Positions 16,013 through 24,857 of a stretch of 64,000 nt of DNA are shown here, piece by piece. The position numbers were made by a program, and so were the translations under genes. The notes under the pieces were generated by a model. The model was given only the letters and a program-made list of their open reading frames with translations. It was not told the DNA's origin and searched no databases. Each line of letters opens with the position of its first letter. Position 1 is the stretch's first letter. The stretch is from positions 4,855,694 through 4,919,693 of the forward strand of contig NZ_KB913013.1 of the NCBI RefSeq assembly GCF_000383955.1. The letters are read 5' to 3'. Source of the stretch: Rudanella lutea DSM 19387. Its GTDB lineage: Bacteria; Bacteroidota; Bacteroidia; Cytophagales; Spirosomataceae.

Positions 16013-19000
16013 TTAGAACGTGAGACCCAGTTTGAAACCGACCGGAATAACCCAGGGGGTTACGTTGTAGCGCTCAATACCCTGCTTAAACTGGGTACCG
16101 GCCTGCGTACCGGCTTGCGGCTGAAACGCCATTTCGGGGTCGATGTTGATCTTGGCCGCCGTCCAGAGAATGATGTTGCGGCTGTACACCGAAACATTGG
16201 CGTTTTGCAACCCAATCGACTTCACGAAGCGGGCGGGCAGGTCGTACCCGAGCGACACTTCGCGCAGCTTCACAAACGACGCGTCGAACATAGCCGCCCG
16301 TGTGAAGTCCCAGGGGTAGTTGTCGCCGTAGGGGATGATGCGGGTACCCGTGCCACCCAGGTTCTCGATGTAGCCCGTAATGTTACCCTTGGCGTCGTAC
16401 TGCGCAATGACACCGGGGTTGAACACACCGTAGGGGTACGTTTTGCCACCAAACTCAAACGGATAGCCGCCGTAATCGGCCGTGGGGCCGCCTACAATCG
16501 GGAAGCGGTTGCCGTTGATGCGGATGTACTCGTCGGCGTTCTCAACCAACCAGTTGCGAAGGGCATCGCCCGTACGGCCGTTGGGGTTGATGAGGTTGTC
16601 GAGGAACCGCTGCGAGCGCAGATCCGACTCCATGTACCGGTACGTTTGCGACACAAAATCACCCCCGGCCCGCCAGTCGAGCGAGAGGTTCAGGCTGAAG
16701 CCCTTGTACGAAATAGAGCTTTGGGCCCCCAGAATGAAATCGGGGTTGAAATTACCAATTTTGTTTTTGCTGGTGCTGGCACTGCGGGCCTGCCACGAGC
16801 CATCGTTGTCGAGAATGGGGTAGCCGAAATACGGCGACTTCTCGTCGGTAACGGTCACGATTTGGGCATCGTAAATATCACCAACTTTATCGCCTACGTA
16901 GGTCCAGGCTCCACCCTTGGCGTCGGTCCAGAGGGTGTAGAAGGGCAATCCGTCGGCCAGTTCCTTAATCCGCGTCACGTTGCGGGTATAGTTGGTGGTC
17001 AGGTCCCAGCGCAGCCCGCCTTTGTCCCAGAGTGTACCGCCGAGCGAGAGTTCAACACCCCGGCTTTCGAGCAAACCAGCGTTGATATTTTTGGTTGTAA
17101 AGCCCGACGATGGCGCAATTTGGGTCGGGATAATCTGGTTTCGGTTGTTCGAGACGTAGTACGTACCGGCAAACCGCAGCCGGTTGCGGAACATGTTGTA
17201 ATCAATACCAACCTCGTACGAGGTCGCAATTTCGGGCTTCAGGTCGGGGAGCAGAATCGCCCCCGGCTTGTTCAGCCGCGTAATGCCGTTCCAGGCCCCC
17301 GCGTCGCCGAGGGTGGGGTAGAGGCTGTACGGGTTGGCATCGTTACCCACCTGCGCTACGCCCGCCCGCACCTTAAACAGGTCCACGTTTTTGAGGGGCA
17401 CCATCTCGTTGATGAGTATACTGAGCGAGGCCGAGGGGTAAAAGTACGACCGGTTGCTGACCGGCAGCGTGCTCGACCAGTCGTTGCGGGCGGTCAGGTC
17501 GAGGTAGATCATGTCTTTGTACCCGAAGTTGGCCGTGCCGTACACGCTGTAAATAGCCCGGCGGAACAGGTAGTTGCTGTATTGCAGGTTGTTGGGCGCG
17601 ATGTTCTGAATCGTAAACAGCCCCGGAATAATCAGCCCGGCCCGGTTGAGGCTGCTCGTGCTGATGTCCGACGACTCCGAGTACCGGTTGTTACCCCCCG
17701 CCGAAATCACCATGCTCAAGTCGCCCAGCCGTTTGTTGTAAGTAGCCAGGAAGTCGGCGTTGCGCTCGTAGCGTTTGAGGTTGATGACCCCGTAGGCACC
17801 GTTGGGCTCACCCGTGTAGCTCCGGGCAATTTTGGTTTGCCGCTGCTCGCTGTAGGTATCCAGTGCGTAGCGGGCCATCAGTTTAATGTCGGGCGTGAGT
17901 TGCCACTCGGCCTTGAGGTTACCAAACAGGCGGTCGCGCACAAAGCTGTTGTTGACCTCGTAGGCCAGAAAATACGGGTTGTTGTAGTTGGCCGGGCTTT
18001 GCGACCGCTGCTGCAAGCCCTCGCGGCCAGGTACCCAGTAGTCGCGCAGCTCGTTGATGTCGATGTGCGATCCCACGGCGTAGGCCCACTGCATGGGGTT
18101 GGTGCCGCGCTCGCCCGCTGGTCGGTTGTTGGAGTTGTTACGGCTAAAATCGAGGTTGGTGCTCAAGGTCAGCTTGTTGTTTACGCGCAGGGCGGTGCTC
18201 ACGGCCAGCGTGTTCTTAAACAGGTCGGAGTTCGGAATAATGCCCCGGCTGCTCATGTTGGCGTACGACAGCCGGTAGGTCACCTTCTCGGAGTTGTTCG
18301 CGATCGAGATGCCGTTGGAGCTGGTGATGCCCGTCTGCACAAAGTCGCGGACGTTGTTGGGGTGCGACACCAGCGGGGTCGGTATTTTTTTGCCGTCGGG
18401 ACCCACCGGGCTGTTCCATTGAATGGCGCTGTAGCCCCGGTCGAGTTCGGGGCCAACGCCCCCGGCCGAGCTTTCGTCGATGGTCAGAACACCGCCGGGG
18501 TAGGGGTTGGCCGTAGGCGTAAAGGGCAGAATCCCGGTGGCAAACCGGCTCGATGTTTTGAGGAACCGGTACGGCTGATCGAACACCGTGTTTGAGGTGA
18601 GCGATACGGTCATTTTCTGTGATTTTGAACCGCTCTTGGTTGTAATCAGCACCACACCATTGCCCGCCCGCGAGCCGTAGAGAGCGGCCGCACTTGGCCC
18701 TTTCAGAATCGAAATGTTTTCGATGTCTTCGGGGTTAATGTCCGAAATAGCGTTGCCGTAATCGACCCGGTTGTCGTTACCAATCTGACTCACGTTGTTG
18801 AGGGTGTTGGCAATGGGCACCCCATCCACCACAAACAGGGGCTGGTTATCCGTGTTGAGCGATTTAGCCCCCCGGATAATCATGCTCACCGACGAACCCG
18901 TGGGGCCTGTCGAGCTGATTTGTACGCCCGGCACCTTACCGGCAAGCGAGTTCAGGATGTTCTCCTGCGCCACCCGGCTGAGGTCTTTACCCTGCACCTC

Positions 19001-19423
19001 GCTCACGGCATAGCCGAGCGAGCGGGCTTCGCGCTTGATACCGAGAGCCGTAACCACCACTTCGTTGAGGACTTCGCTGTTTTCCACCAGCCCTACGTCG
19101 ATCACCGACTGCTTGCCAACCAGGATTTCCTGCGTTTTGTGGCCGATAAACGAGAATACCAGCACGGCGTTGTCGGTCGACACCGTGATCGAGTACTGGC
19201 CTTTCTGGTCGGTCACGGTACCCATCTGCGTGCCCTTAATGAGCACATTGGCCCCCGCAATGGGCTGATTGTTGGTGGCTAAGGTCACGGTGCCCGTGAT
19301 AACCCGGGCGGCTTTGGTACGGGCCGGGCTACCAGCCAGCACCTGAGCCGAGCAAACGACCGCTACCATACCGATAGCCAGCGCATGCCTGAGCATGAGG
19401 AGAAGCGTAAAGATTGATTTCAT
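16013..19423 (-). CDS. SusC/RagA TonB-linked outer-membrane protein (locus 1)
   Basis: A 1136-residue TonB-dependent transporter. Signal peptide (about 1-31), a carboxypeptidase-regulatory-like domain (about 42-115; VITGTVTLATNNQPIAGANV), a linker containing NEVVVTALGIKREARSLGY, a plug domain with the FVVDGVPI and SILKGPSAAALYGSRAGNGV motifs typical of SusC, then a 22-strand barrel ending in Phe (LGLTF). It moves the nutrient caught by SusD across the outer membrane using TonB. It has no STN signalling domain before the regulatory-like domain, so it is not built for classical FecR-type transmembrane signalling, even though a sigma factor gene lies upstream in the same direction. A long open frame on the opposite strand is only a codon-bias shadow. 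Confidence 0.95.
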   Translation of the reverse strand: MKSIFTLLLMLRHALAIGMVAVVCSAQVLAGSPARTKAARVITGTVTLATNNQPIAGANVLIKGTQMGTVTDQKGQYSITVSTDNAVLVFSFIGHKTQEILVGKQSVIDVGLVENSEVLNEVVVTALGIKREARSLGYAVSEVQGKDLSRVAQENILNSLAGKVPGVQISSTGPTGSSVSMIIRGAKSLNTDNQPLFVVDGVPIANTLNNVSQIGNDNRVDYGNAISDINPEDIENISILKGPSAAALYGSRAGNGVVLITTKSGSKSQKMTVSLTSNTVFDQPYRFLKTSSRFATGILPFTPTANPYPGGVLTIDESSAGGVGPELDRGYSAIQWNSPVGPDGKKIPTPLVSHPNNVRDFVQTGITSSNGISIANNSEKVTYRLSYANMSSRGIIPNSDLFKNTLAVSTALRVNNKLTLSTNLDFSRNNSNNRPAGERGTNPMQWAYAVGSHIDINELRDYWVPGREGLQQRSQSPANYNNPYFLAYEVNNSFVRDRLFGNLKAEWQLTPDIKLMARYALDTYSEQRQTKIARSYTGEPNGAYGVINLKRYERNADFLATYNKRLGDLSMVISAGGNNRYSESSDISTSSLNRAGLIIPGLFTIQNIAPNNLQYSNYLFRRAIYSVYGTANFGYKDMIYLDLTARNDWSSTLPVSNRSYFYPSASLSILINEMVPLKNVDLFKVRAGVAQVGNDANPYSLYPTLGDAGAWNGITRLNKPGAILLPDLKPEIATSYEVGIDYNMFRNRLRFAGTYYVSNNRNQIIPTQIAPSSGFTTKNINAGLLESRGVELSLGGTLWDKGGLRWDLTTNYTRNVTRIKELADGLPFYTLWTDAKGGAWTYVGDKVGDIYDAQIVTVTDEKSPYFGYPILDNDGSWQARSASTSKNKIGNFNPDFILGAQSSISYKGFSLNLSLDWRAGGDFVSQTYRYMESDLRSQRFLDNLINPNGRTGDALRNWLVENADEYIRINGNRFPIVGGPTADYGGYPFEFGGKTYPYGVFNPGVIAQYDAKGNITGYIENLGGTGTRIIPYGDNYPWDFTRAAMFDASFVKLREVSLGYDLPARFVKSIGLQNANVSVYSRNIILWTAAKINIDPEMAFQPQAGTQAGTQFKQGIERYNVTPWVIPVGFKLGLTF

Positions 19424-19530
19424 GTTTACTTTGTCTGTGAAAGGTTCGGTAATGCCACTCTAAAAGGCGCTAATAGGCTCAACAAAGAGCCCCCGGTCGG
19501 TCGCGGTGGGCGGCCAACGGTCCGTTGCGT

Positions 19531-19728
19531 TTATCCGGTTGTTTGGGTGGGAGCGGGCGGAGGGCCCTGTTGCTCGATGAGGGTTTTGAAAAAAGTCTCC
19601 AGCACGTCCGAATACGCCTGCAGGTCGTCGGGGTGGTGGAGGCCGGCTAACAATTGATTTAGTTCATCTACCGACAACCGATTGTGGATCAGTTGCTCCA
19701 TCAGGTAGCTGCTGTCGGGCTTCTGCAT
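19531..19728 (-). CDS. Miniature anti-sigma-like protein (FecR N-terminal domain only)
   Basis: A 65-residue protein between an ECF sigma factor gene (87 bp upstream) and SusC (107 bp downstream), exactly where a full FecR-type anti-sigma factor of about 330 residues normally lies. Residues 8-52 (YLMEQLIHNRLSVDELNQLL and what follows) resemble the short cytoplasmic helical domain that begins FecR proteins and binds sigma. It then ends in a proline-rich tail with no membrane helix and no periplasmic domain. No remnant of a longer FecR is visible downstream. It could be a soluble anti-sigma factor or a remnant of one. Similarity is weak and position carries much of the argument. Confidence 0.55.
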   Translation of the reverse strand: MQKPDSSYLMEQLIHNRLSVDELNQLLAGLHHPDDLQAYSDVLETFFKTLIEQQGPPPAPTQTTG

Positions 19729-19815
19729 CCTGTTCGTCCGTTAGTCAGTTTGCCTATACTACTGGACGACCTTGTGAAAAGACTACCGATGTATTGAATA
19801 TTTACCCAACGTGGG

Positions 19816-20361
19816 TTACGAGATGGCTACGTCGACGGTTTCGCGCAGGAGCTGCCGGGCTTTCACCAGCTGGTTTTTGACCGTATTCTTTGAAATGCGT
19901 AACAACTCGGCTATTTCTCCGTACGATTTTCCTTCTTCGATACTCAGGAGCAGAATGGCCTTCCGGCGGTGCGAGAGCCCATCGATAGCCGTTTGCAGTC
20001 GCTGCACCCGGGCCTCTTCGTCGGCGGTGTCTTCGTCGCGGAAAGTTTCCATCCGCTCCAGATACCGCTGTTTAAACTGCTGACTTTTCTCCACTTGCTT
20101 CAGATAGTCGAAGGTCAGGTTGCGGAGGCAGGTAAACAGGAAGGAGTTGAAGTTGAGGTCGGGATTGATCGACGCGCGTCGTTCCCACAGCTTCACAAAT
20201 AGATCGTGCACCATGTTTTCGGCCTCGTCGCGGTCTTTGAGCAAGTGCAGGCAGAACTTCAGAGCCGGTGTCCGGTAGTTGCGGTAAAGCTGAGCAAACG
20301 CAGCCTGATCGCCATGAACAACATGACCAATAAGAGTTCGGGTAGCGAGGTCGACAGTCAT
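19816..20361 (-). CDS. ECF RNA polymerase sigma factor
   Basis: A 181-residue sigma-70 family factor of the Bacteroides expansion type. Region 2 lies at about 20-90 (FAQLYRNYRTPALKFCLHLL, then DEAENMVHDLFVKLWE and a CLRNLTFDYLKQ stretch); region 4 is at about 118-175 with an HTH reading YGEIAELLRISKNTVKNQLVKA. Such factors usually direct transcription of the adjacent SusC/SusD operon. Here the partner anti-sigma gene is reduced to 65 residues and the SusC protein lacks an STN domain, so the usual ligand-dependent release mechanism seems absent and regulation may be soluble or constitutive. Confidence 0.93.
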   Translation of the reverse strand: MTVDLATRTLIGHVVHGDQAAFAQLYRNYRTPALKFCLHLLKDRDEAENMVHDLFVKLWERRASINPDLNFNSFLFTCLRNLTFDYLKQVEKSQQFKQRYLERMETFRDEDTADEEARVQRLQTAIDGLSHRRKAILLLSIEEGKSYGEIAELLRISKNTVKNQLVKARQLLRETVDVAIS

Positions 20362-20805
20362 GGAAAGAAAAGGTAAGGGTTCAGCGGAATAGTTAACAAA
20401 ATAATAATACAGGCCTGTTGCCGGGCTCTATATTTTATATTGTTTTAAGGGTTTAGGTCAAAATTAAATTGGGTGTATCTGGCTTAGGATCAAACAAATA
20501 TAGAGGGTTTGGATCGGACGAATTTTCGCACTTTGCGTAAAAATACCCTCAATTTGCGCAGAATATGAATTGGCTTATATGCTCAGACAGGGCTTTTTTG
20601 AGCGAAATCAATTGGTTGAACGAATGTTGGTAAAGGATAAAAATTTCCTTTTTTGTTAATAGCCTGTTTGATGTGGGTCGGCGTATAGATTACAACACAA
20701 ATCGTAGCCGGAGCCACATTCCGGCAGGCAGTTGGCCGGGCGCGGGCCCGCCGATGTTCAGGCTGCCCATCTTCTATTCATTCATTCCGAAAACACCTTC
20801 CGCTT
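20362..20805. other. Divergent intergenic region, sigma factor / propeller protein
   Basis: A 444-bp AT-rich gap between divergent genes, so it must hold at least two promoters. I found no exact TAnnTTTG element. A small hairpin (20633-20650, AAGGA/TCCTT followed by T's) and GC-rich palindromic sequence at 20737-20752 are present, but nothing I can assign to a factor. Confidence 0.5.
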
Positions 20806-23052
20806 ATGCGATTTCATTCTTTCGGCGCGGCTTTGTTGTTTGGGGGAGCCCTGCTTGTGGGTGCACTCCCGGCCTCAGCGCAGTCCGTTTATCAGGACAA
20901 ACCGTTTGTCCAGGAGTACAGTGTAAAATACTATACCGACAAGCCCGATGCGAGTCTGACGGGCCTCGCCTGCGACCGCAACGGGGTGGTGCAGCTGCTG
21001 TCGGGTACGGGACTGGCGCGGCCCGCCGGGGGGCAGTTTCTGGTGCCGGGGCAGGTGCGCCCCGACCGCAGCTACCGGCCCATGAAAGACCGGAAACTGG
21101 CCGCCATCGGCATGCACGAGGGCCAACTCGTGTACCTCGACGACCGGGCCGTTCTGAGCAACGCCTGGGCGGGTAAGCTCCATGCCGAGCATCAGCTGCC
21201 CGGTGCCCGGCTCTTTGCGGGGGCACCCGATTTTACGTTTCTCGTGTCCGACGGAAAAGCCCTGCATCTGGTGCAGGATAAGACCATTCGCTGGAAAGGG
21301 AGCCTAACCAACGATCAGGTGGTGGCCATTCGGTACCAGCCATCGGCAGGGCAGTTCTGGATTCTGGGCGAGCGGTCGGTGCAGGTGTTGCCCCTGCGCA
21401 ACCCGGCCCTGACGACCGTGTACACCGGTGGCCCGTTTACGGCGTTTGATATTACCGACAAGGGGCAAAAACTGGTGTTGGGTACCACAGACGGGTATCT
21501 GGAGTTCGACCCGGCCACGCGCAAGCCCGTGGGGGCGGTGCGTCGAAAATTGCCCGCTACCGATATTACGGCCGTGGCCGATGTAAACGGGCGGCTCTGG
21601 TTCGGGACATCGCAGGGGGCATTTGCGCTCCGGCCCGACGGGCAGTTTGATTACTACAACGGGGAACGGTGGTTGCCGGGCAACGCTGTGACCCAGATTA
21701 CGGCCGGGCCGGCTGGCTCGGTGCTGATTCTGACTACGGCCGGGCTCACCCGCATGGAGAGCAAACGGATGACCTTATACGACAAGGCGAAATTTTACGA
21801 TGCGCAGGTGCGGTCGCGGCATATTCGTAACGGGTTCAACGCGTCGTTGAGTGGCATGGAGAAAGGCAATATTGATACGGGTTTCCTGGCCGATTCCGAT
21901 AACGATGGCCTGTGGACGTCGATGTACCTGGCGGGCGAAATTTTCCGCTATTCCGTTACCAAAGACAAGGAGGCTCTGCAGAACTGTCGCGAATCGCTCG
22001 ATGCTATGGAGCGCCTGTACACTGTGACGCCGGTGCCGGGTTTTCCGGCCCGTTCGTTTGAGCGCAAAGGCTACATTGCCAGTCTTAGCGACCCCGAACG
22101 CTGGCAACCCTCGCCCCAGCCGGGTTGGGACTTCAAGGCGACCACCAGCAGCGATGAGGTAATTGGGCATATTTTTGCCTTCGGGGCCATGGCCGAGCTG
22201 GTAGACGACCGCAATCTCAAAAGCCGGGCGATTACGCTCATCGACACGCTCATGAGCCACATCATCACCCACGACATGTACCTGATCGATTACGACGGTA
22301 AGCCGACTATGTGGGGCAAATGGAACCCTTCGTACGTCAACGGCTTCCCCACCAACGTTGGCGACCGCAAGCTGAACTCATCGAATATTGTGGCCATGCT
22401 CCAGACGGCCTATCATTTCACCAAAAAAGAGAAATACAAGCAAAAGGCGTTTGAGCTGATGAACAAACACGGCTACTTCGAGAACCTGATGCGGCCTATG
22501 AGCCATATCGGGAAAGCCCCCGACAATGCCGACGAACACAGCAAGCTGATGTCGGACGGATGGAACCACTCCGACGATGAGATGTATTTTGTTGGTTACT
22601 GGGGGCTGTATCGGTACGCCTTCAATGATACCCTCCGCACGCATTTCAAGAAAGCGATCATAGACCACTGGGAAGCCGAGCGACCCGAAAAAGAAGGGGC
22701 CTGGAATATTTTTACGGCCCTCACCGGCACCAAAACGATTGACCTCAACGAGGCCGCCTGGTACCTGCGCGAACACCCCCTCGACCTTATAGACTGGGAC
22801 ATTCGTAACAGCCACCGCAAAGACATTGAGCGGATCCCCGATAATTTCCGTCGGCAAACAACCAAAGAGGTGCTTCCTCCCGACGAGCGGCCTATTCAGC
22901 GGCACAACGGCAACATGTTTACTCTCGACCGCACCCGTAGCAACGGTGTGTCGGAGCACAGCGCGGGCGACATCTGGTTACTGCCTTACTGGATGGGCCG
23001 GTATCTTGGCGTAATTAGTGCGCCCATCGAAGGCCCCGTTGCCAGCAGGTGA
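20806..23052 (+). CDS. Exported beta-propeller plus alpha-helical toroid protein, function unknown
   Basis: A 748-residue protein with a signal peptide ending in ASA (about residue 25). Residues 45-325 have repeated blade-like segments (LTGLACDRNGVVQLLSG, IRYQPSAGQFWILGE, ITAVADVNGRLWFGTSQGAF, ITAGPAGSVLILTTAGL) like the two-component-regulator propellers. Residues 330-720 are helical and look like an (alpha/alpha)6 toroid: TGFLADSDNDGLWTSMYLAG, MWGKWNPSYVNG, SDGWNHSDDEMYF, HSAGDIWLLPYWMGRY. Such toroids occur in glycoside hydrolases and polysaccharide lyases. I cannot assign a catalytic pair with confidence. It is divergent from the sigma factor gene and precedes a phosphatase gene by 375 bp. 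It could be a surface or periplasmic glycan-acting enzyme with a binding propeller; this is inference. Confidence 0.7.
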   Translation: MRFHSFGAALLFGGALLVGALPASAQSVYQDKPFVQEYSVKYYTDKPDASLTGLACDRNGVVQLLSGTGLARPAGGQFLVPGQVRPDRSYRPMKDRKLAAIGMHEGQLVYLDDRAVLSNAWAGKLHAEHQLPGARLFAGAPDFTFLVSDGKALHLVQDKTIRWKGSLTNDQVVAIRYQPSAGQFWILGERSVQVLPLRNPALTTVYTGGPFTAFDITDKGQKLVLGTTDGYLEFDPATRKPVGAVRRKLPATDITAVADVNGRLWFGTSQGAFALRPDGQFDYYNGERWLPGNAVTQITAGPAGSVLILTTAGLTRMESKRMTLYDKAKFYDAQVRSRHIRNGFNASLSGMEKGNIDTGFLADSDNDGLWTSMYLAGEIFRYSVTKDKEALQNCRESLDAMERLYTVTPVPGFPARSFERKGYIASLSDPERWQPSPQPGWDFKATTSSDEVIGHIFAFGAMAELVDDRNLKSRAITLIDTLMSHIITHDMYLIDYDGKPTMWGKWNPSYVNGFPTNVGDRKLNSSNIVAMLQTAYHFTKKEKYKQKAFELMNKHGYFENLMRPMSHIGKAPDNADEHSKLMSDGWNHSDDEMYFVGYWGLYRYAFNDTLRTHFKKAIIDHWEAERPEKEGAWNIFTALTGTKTIDLNEAAWYLREHPLDLIDWDIRNSHRKDIERIPDNFRRQTTKEVLPPDERPIQRHNGNMFTLDRTRSNGVSEHSAGDIWLLPYWMGRYLGVISAPIEGPVASR

Positions 23053-23192
23053 GAAATTGCTGGGGCCGGTTGCCAGCCATCAGTATAGCGACCCCGGTTT
23101 TCTGTTTTACAGAGTGTTTTCTGGCGTTCCCTGATTGAGTGTACAATGTGAGTTCAGTACTGTAGGTTTGTTCAGTACGAAAGAATTGGCAT

Positions 23193-23271
23193 GCGGATGA
23201 CACGGATTAAGCCAATTTTTGCAGGTTGACACAGGGAATCGGCGTACATCTGCCCGATCCGCGTCATCCGC
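23193..23271. repeat. GCGGATGACACGGAT inverted repeat
   Basis: 15-bp arms at 23193-23207 and 23257-23271 with one mismatch, 49-nt loop. The CGGATGACACGGATT word with its CCGCGTCATCC partner is of a type often found dispersed in Bacteroidetes intergenic regions. Confidence 0.6.
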
Positions 23272-23338
23272 GTTCAATTGGCATCGATTGGATAAGTTAA
23301 CTGCTTGATTATTTACCTTTTGCTCGATACTTAGCAAT

Positions 23339-23392
23339 GCAAAATGAACAATGAATACCTGCTGATTATCAGGCATTCATTGTTCATTTTGC
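23339..23392. repeat. Perfect 18-bp inverted repeat, AATGAAC type
   Basis: Arms 23339-23356 and 23375-23392 are perfectly complementary (GCAAAATGAACAATGAAT). The 18-nt loop contains a further CCTG/CAGG pair. The right arm ends 35 nt before the phosphatase start codon. Confidence 0.85.
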
Positions 23393-23427
23393 ACTATTCA
23401 TTATACATTTATTTCACCCTGGTCTTT

Positions 23428-24804
23428 ATGAAATCCCTTTTACTGTGTTTGGGCCTGAGCCTGACAACGGCTGTGGCGCAGGTACACAAAGACTACCCGC
23501 CGGGGCCATACCCCGATCGCCTGATTCTCGGCTGGCAGGCCAACCCCGCTACGACCCAATCGGTCAACTGGCGCACCGACTCCACTGTGACCGGGGCCGT
23601 GGGGGCTATTGCCGAGGCCGACCCCTCCGGCGACTTTGTGGCGAGTGCCAGTGTGGTGGCCGCCACTACCGAGCGTGTGGTGCTAGACGGCCGCACGGTG
23701 TTGTACCATTCGGTGCAGTTCAAAGGGCTGAAACCCGCTACCAAATACAGCTACCGCGTGGGCGATGGTAAGCTCTGGAGCGAGTGGTTTCAGTTTAAAA
23801 CCGCTACCGACAAACCCGCACCGTTTTCGTTTCTGTACTTCGGCGATGCCCAGAACGACATTCGGTCGCTGTGGTCGCGGGCAGTGCGCGGGGCCTACAC
23901 TACGCTGCCCACGGCCAGTCTGATGATTCATGCCGGAGATCTCATTACCACGTCCAACGCTGATTGGCAGTGGGGGGAGTGGTTCGAAGCGGGGGGGTGG
24001 ATAAACGGGATGCTGCCCGCCCTGCCCGCGCCGGGCAACCACGAATATTTCCGGGACGAAACGGGCAAGGTGCGGGTATCGCGGCACTGGCGTCCGTCGT
24101 TTTCACTCCCCGAAAATGGCCCCAAAGGACTGGAAGAAACCGCTTATTTTCTCGATTATCAGGGCGTTCGGTTTGTATCGCTCAATTCGCAGGCCGCCAT
24201 TCTCGACTCGGCCGTGATGCGCCTTCAGGCCGAGTGGCTGAACAAGACGTTGGCCGACAACCCGAATCGGTGGACCATTGTGACGCATCACCACCCGATT
24301 TACTCGACCAAACAGGGCCGCGACAACAACGAGTGGCGCGACCGGATGGAGCCGATTTACAAGAAATACAACGTTGATCTAGTATTGCAGGGCCATGACC
24401 ATACCTACGGCCGGGGTATCAATATGCCGCTGGGCAAGAGCCGCAAACACCCCGACGGCCCCATCTATGTGGTGTCGGTGAGTGGGCCGAAAATGTACGA
24501 TATTGGTTTGCAAACCTGGATGGATCGGGCCGCATCGAACACGCAGCTGTACCAGACCGTCTCCATCGACGGCGACCGGCTGACGTATCAGGCGTACACC
24601 GTAACGGGCGAGAAATACGACTCGTTCGTACTGACCAAAAATGCCAAAGGGCAAAATACCCTCGTGGATCAGGCTCCAGCTTTAGCCCCCGAACGGCTCG
24701 ATTTGCCCGCTGAATATCAGAAACGCTTTACGCCCGAACAGGCCGAGCAATACCAGAAGCGGTTTCAGGAGTACAAAGCCCGCAAGCTGGGTGGCAAAGG
24801 CTAA
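23428..24804 (+). CDS. Purple acid phosphatase-like metallophosphoesterase
   Basis: A 458-residue exported enzyme. The start at 23428 gives a good signal peptide (MKSLLLCLGLSLTTAVAQ); the frame extends 28 codons further up, but those are encoded by the intergenic hairpin. An N-terminal fibronectin-III-like domain (about 25-120; PDRLILGWQANPATTQSVNW) precedes a metallophosphoesterase domain with FGDAQND, HAGDLIT, GNHEYF, a THHHPIY segment and GHDHTYGR, the ordered metal ligands of the dimetal centre. Purple acid phosphatases hydrolyse phosphate monoesters. Position beside the hexosaminidase locus may mean use in phosphate scavenging from glycans, but the gene could be independent. A perfect palindrome serving as bidirectional terminator follows the stop. 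Confidence 0.87.
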   Translation: MKSLLLCLGLSLTTAVAQVHKDYPPGPYPDRLILGWQANPATTQSVNWRTDSTVTGAVGAIAEADPSGDFVASASVVAATTERVVLDGRTVLYHSVQFKGLKPATKYSYRVGDGKLWSEWFQFKTATDKPAPFSFLYFGDAQNDIRSLWSRAVRGAYTTLPTASLMIHAGDLITTSNADWQWGEWFEAGGWINGMLPALPAPGNHEYFRDETGKVRVSRHWRPSFSLPENGPKGLEETAYFLDYQGVRFVSLNSQAAILDSAVMRLQAEWLNKTLADNPNRWTIVTHHHPIYSTKQGRDNNEWRDRMEPIYKKYNVDLVLQGHDHTYGRGINMPLGKSRKHPDGPIYVVSVSGPKMYDIGLQTWMDRAASNTQLYQTVSIDGDRLTYQAYTVTGEKYDSFVLTKNAKGQNTLVDQAPALAPERLDLPAEYQKRFTPEQAEQYQKRFQEYKARKLGGKG

Positions 24805-24810
24805 GAAGCT

Positions 24811-24852
24811 GTTTGTTTGGCCGGACTCAGGCCTGAGTCCGGCCAAACAAAC
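24811..24852. terminator. Perfect 42-bp palindrome, bidirectional terminator
   Basis: GTTTGTTTGGCCGGACTCAG, a central GC, then its exact complement, placed between convergent stops at 24804 and 24858. Flanking AAGCTG and CAGCTT add pairs further out. It ends in A/T-rich runs on both sides, as expected for a bidirectional intrinsic terminator. Confidence 0.8.
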
Positions 24853-24857
24853 GGAAT

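Larger units (their letters stand above)
23053..23427. other. Intergenic region with two inverted repeats
   Basis: A 375-bp gap between two + strand genes with no gene that I can support. It holds the imperfect GGATGAC-type inverted repeat (23193-23271) and the perfect AATGAAC-type hairpin (23339-23392). The latter reads in frame into the phosphatase gene, which creates a false N-terminal extension there. Confidence 0.65.

Noticed and set aside
15950-18595. An 881-codon + strand open frame across SusC
   Set aside because: It lies antisense to the clear SusC gene, has no domain, and is explained by GC-rich codon bias leaving the opposite strand free of stops.
23344-23427. N-terminal 28-codon extension of the phosphatase
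   Set aside because: It is encoded by the intergenic inverted repeat, and the ATG at 23428 gives a normal signal peptide.
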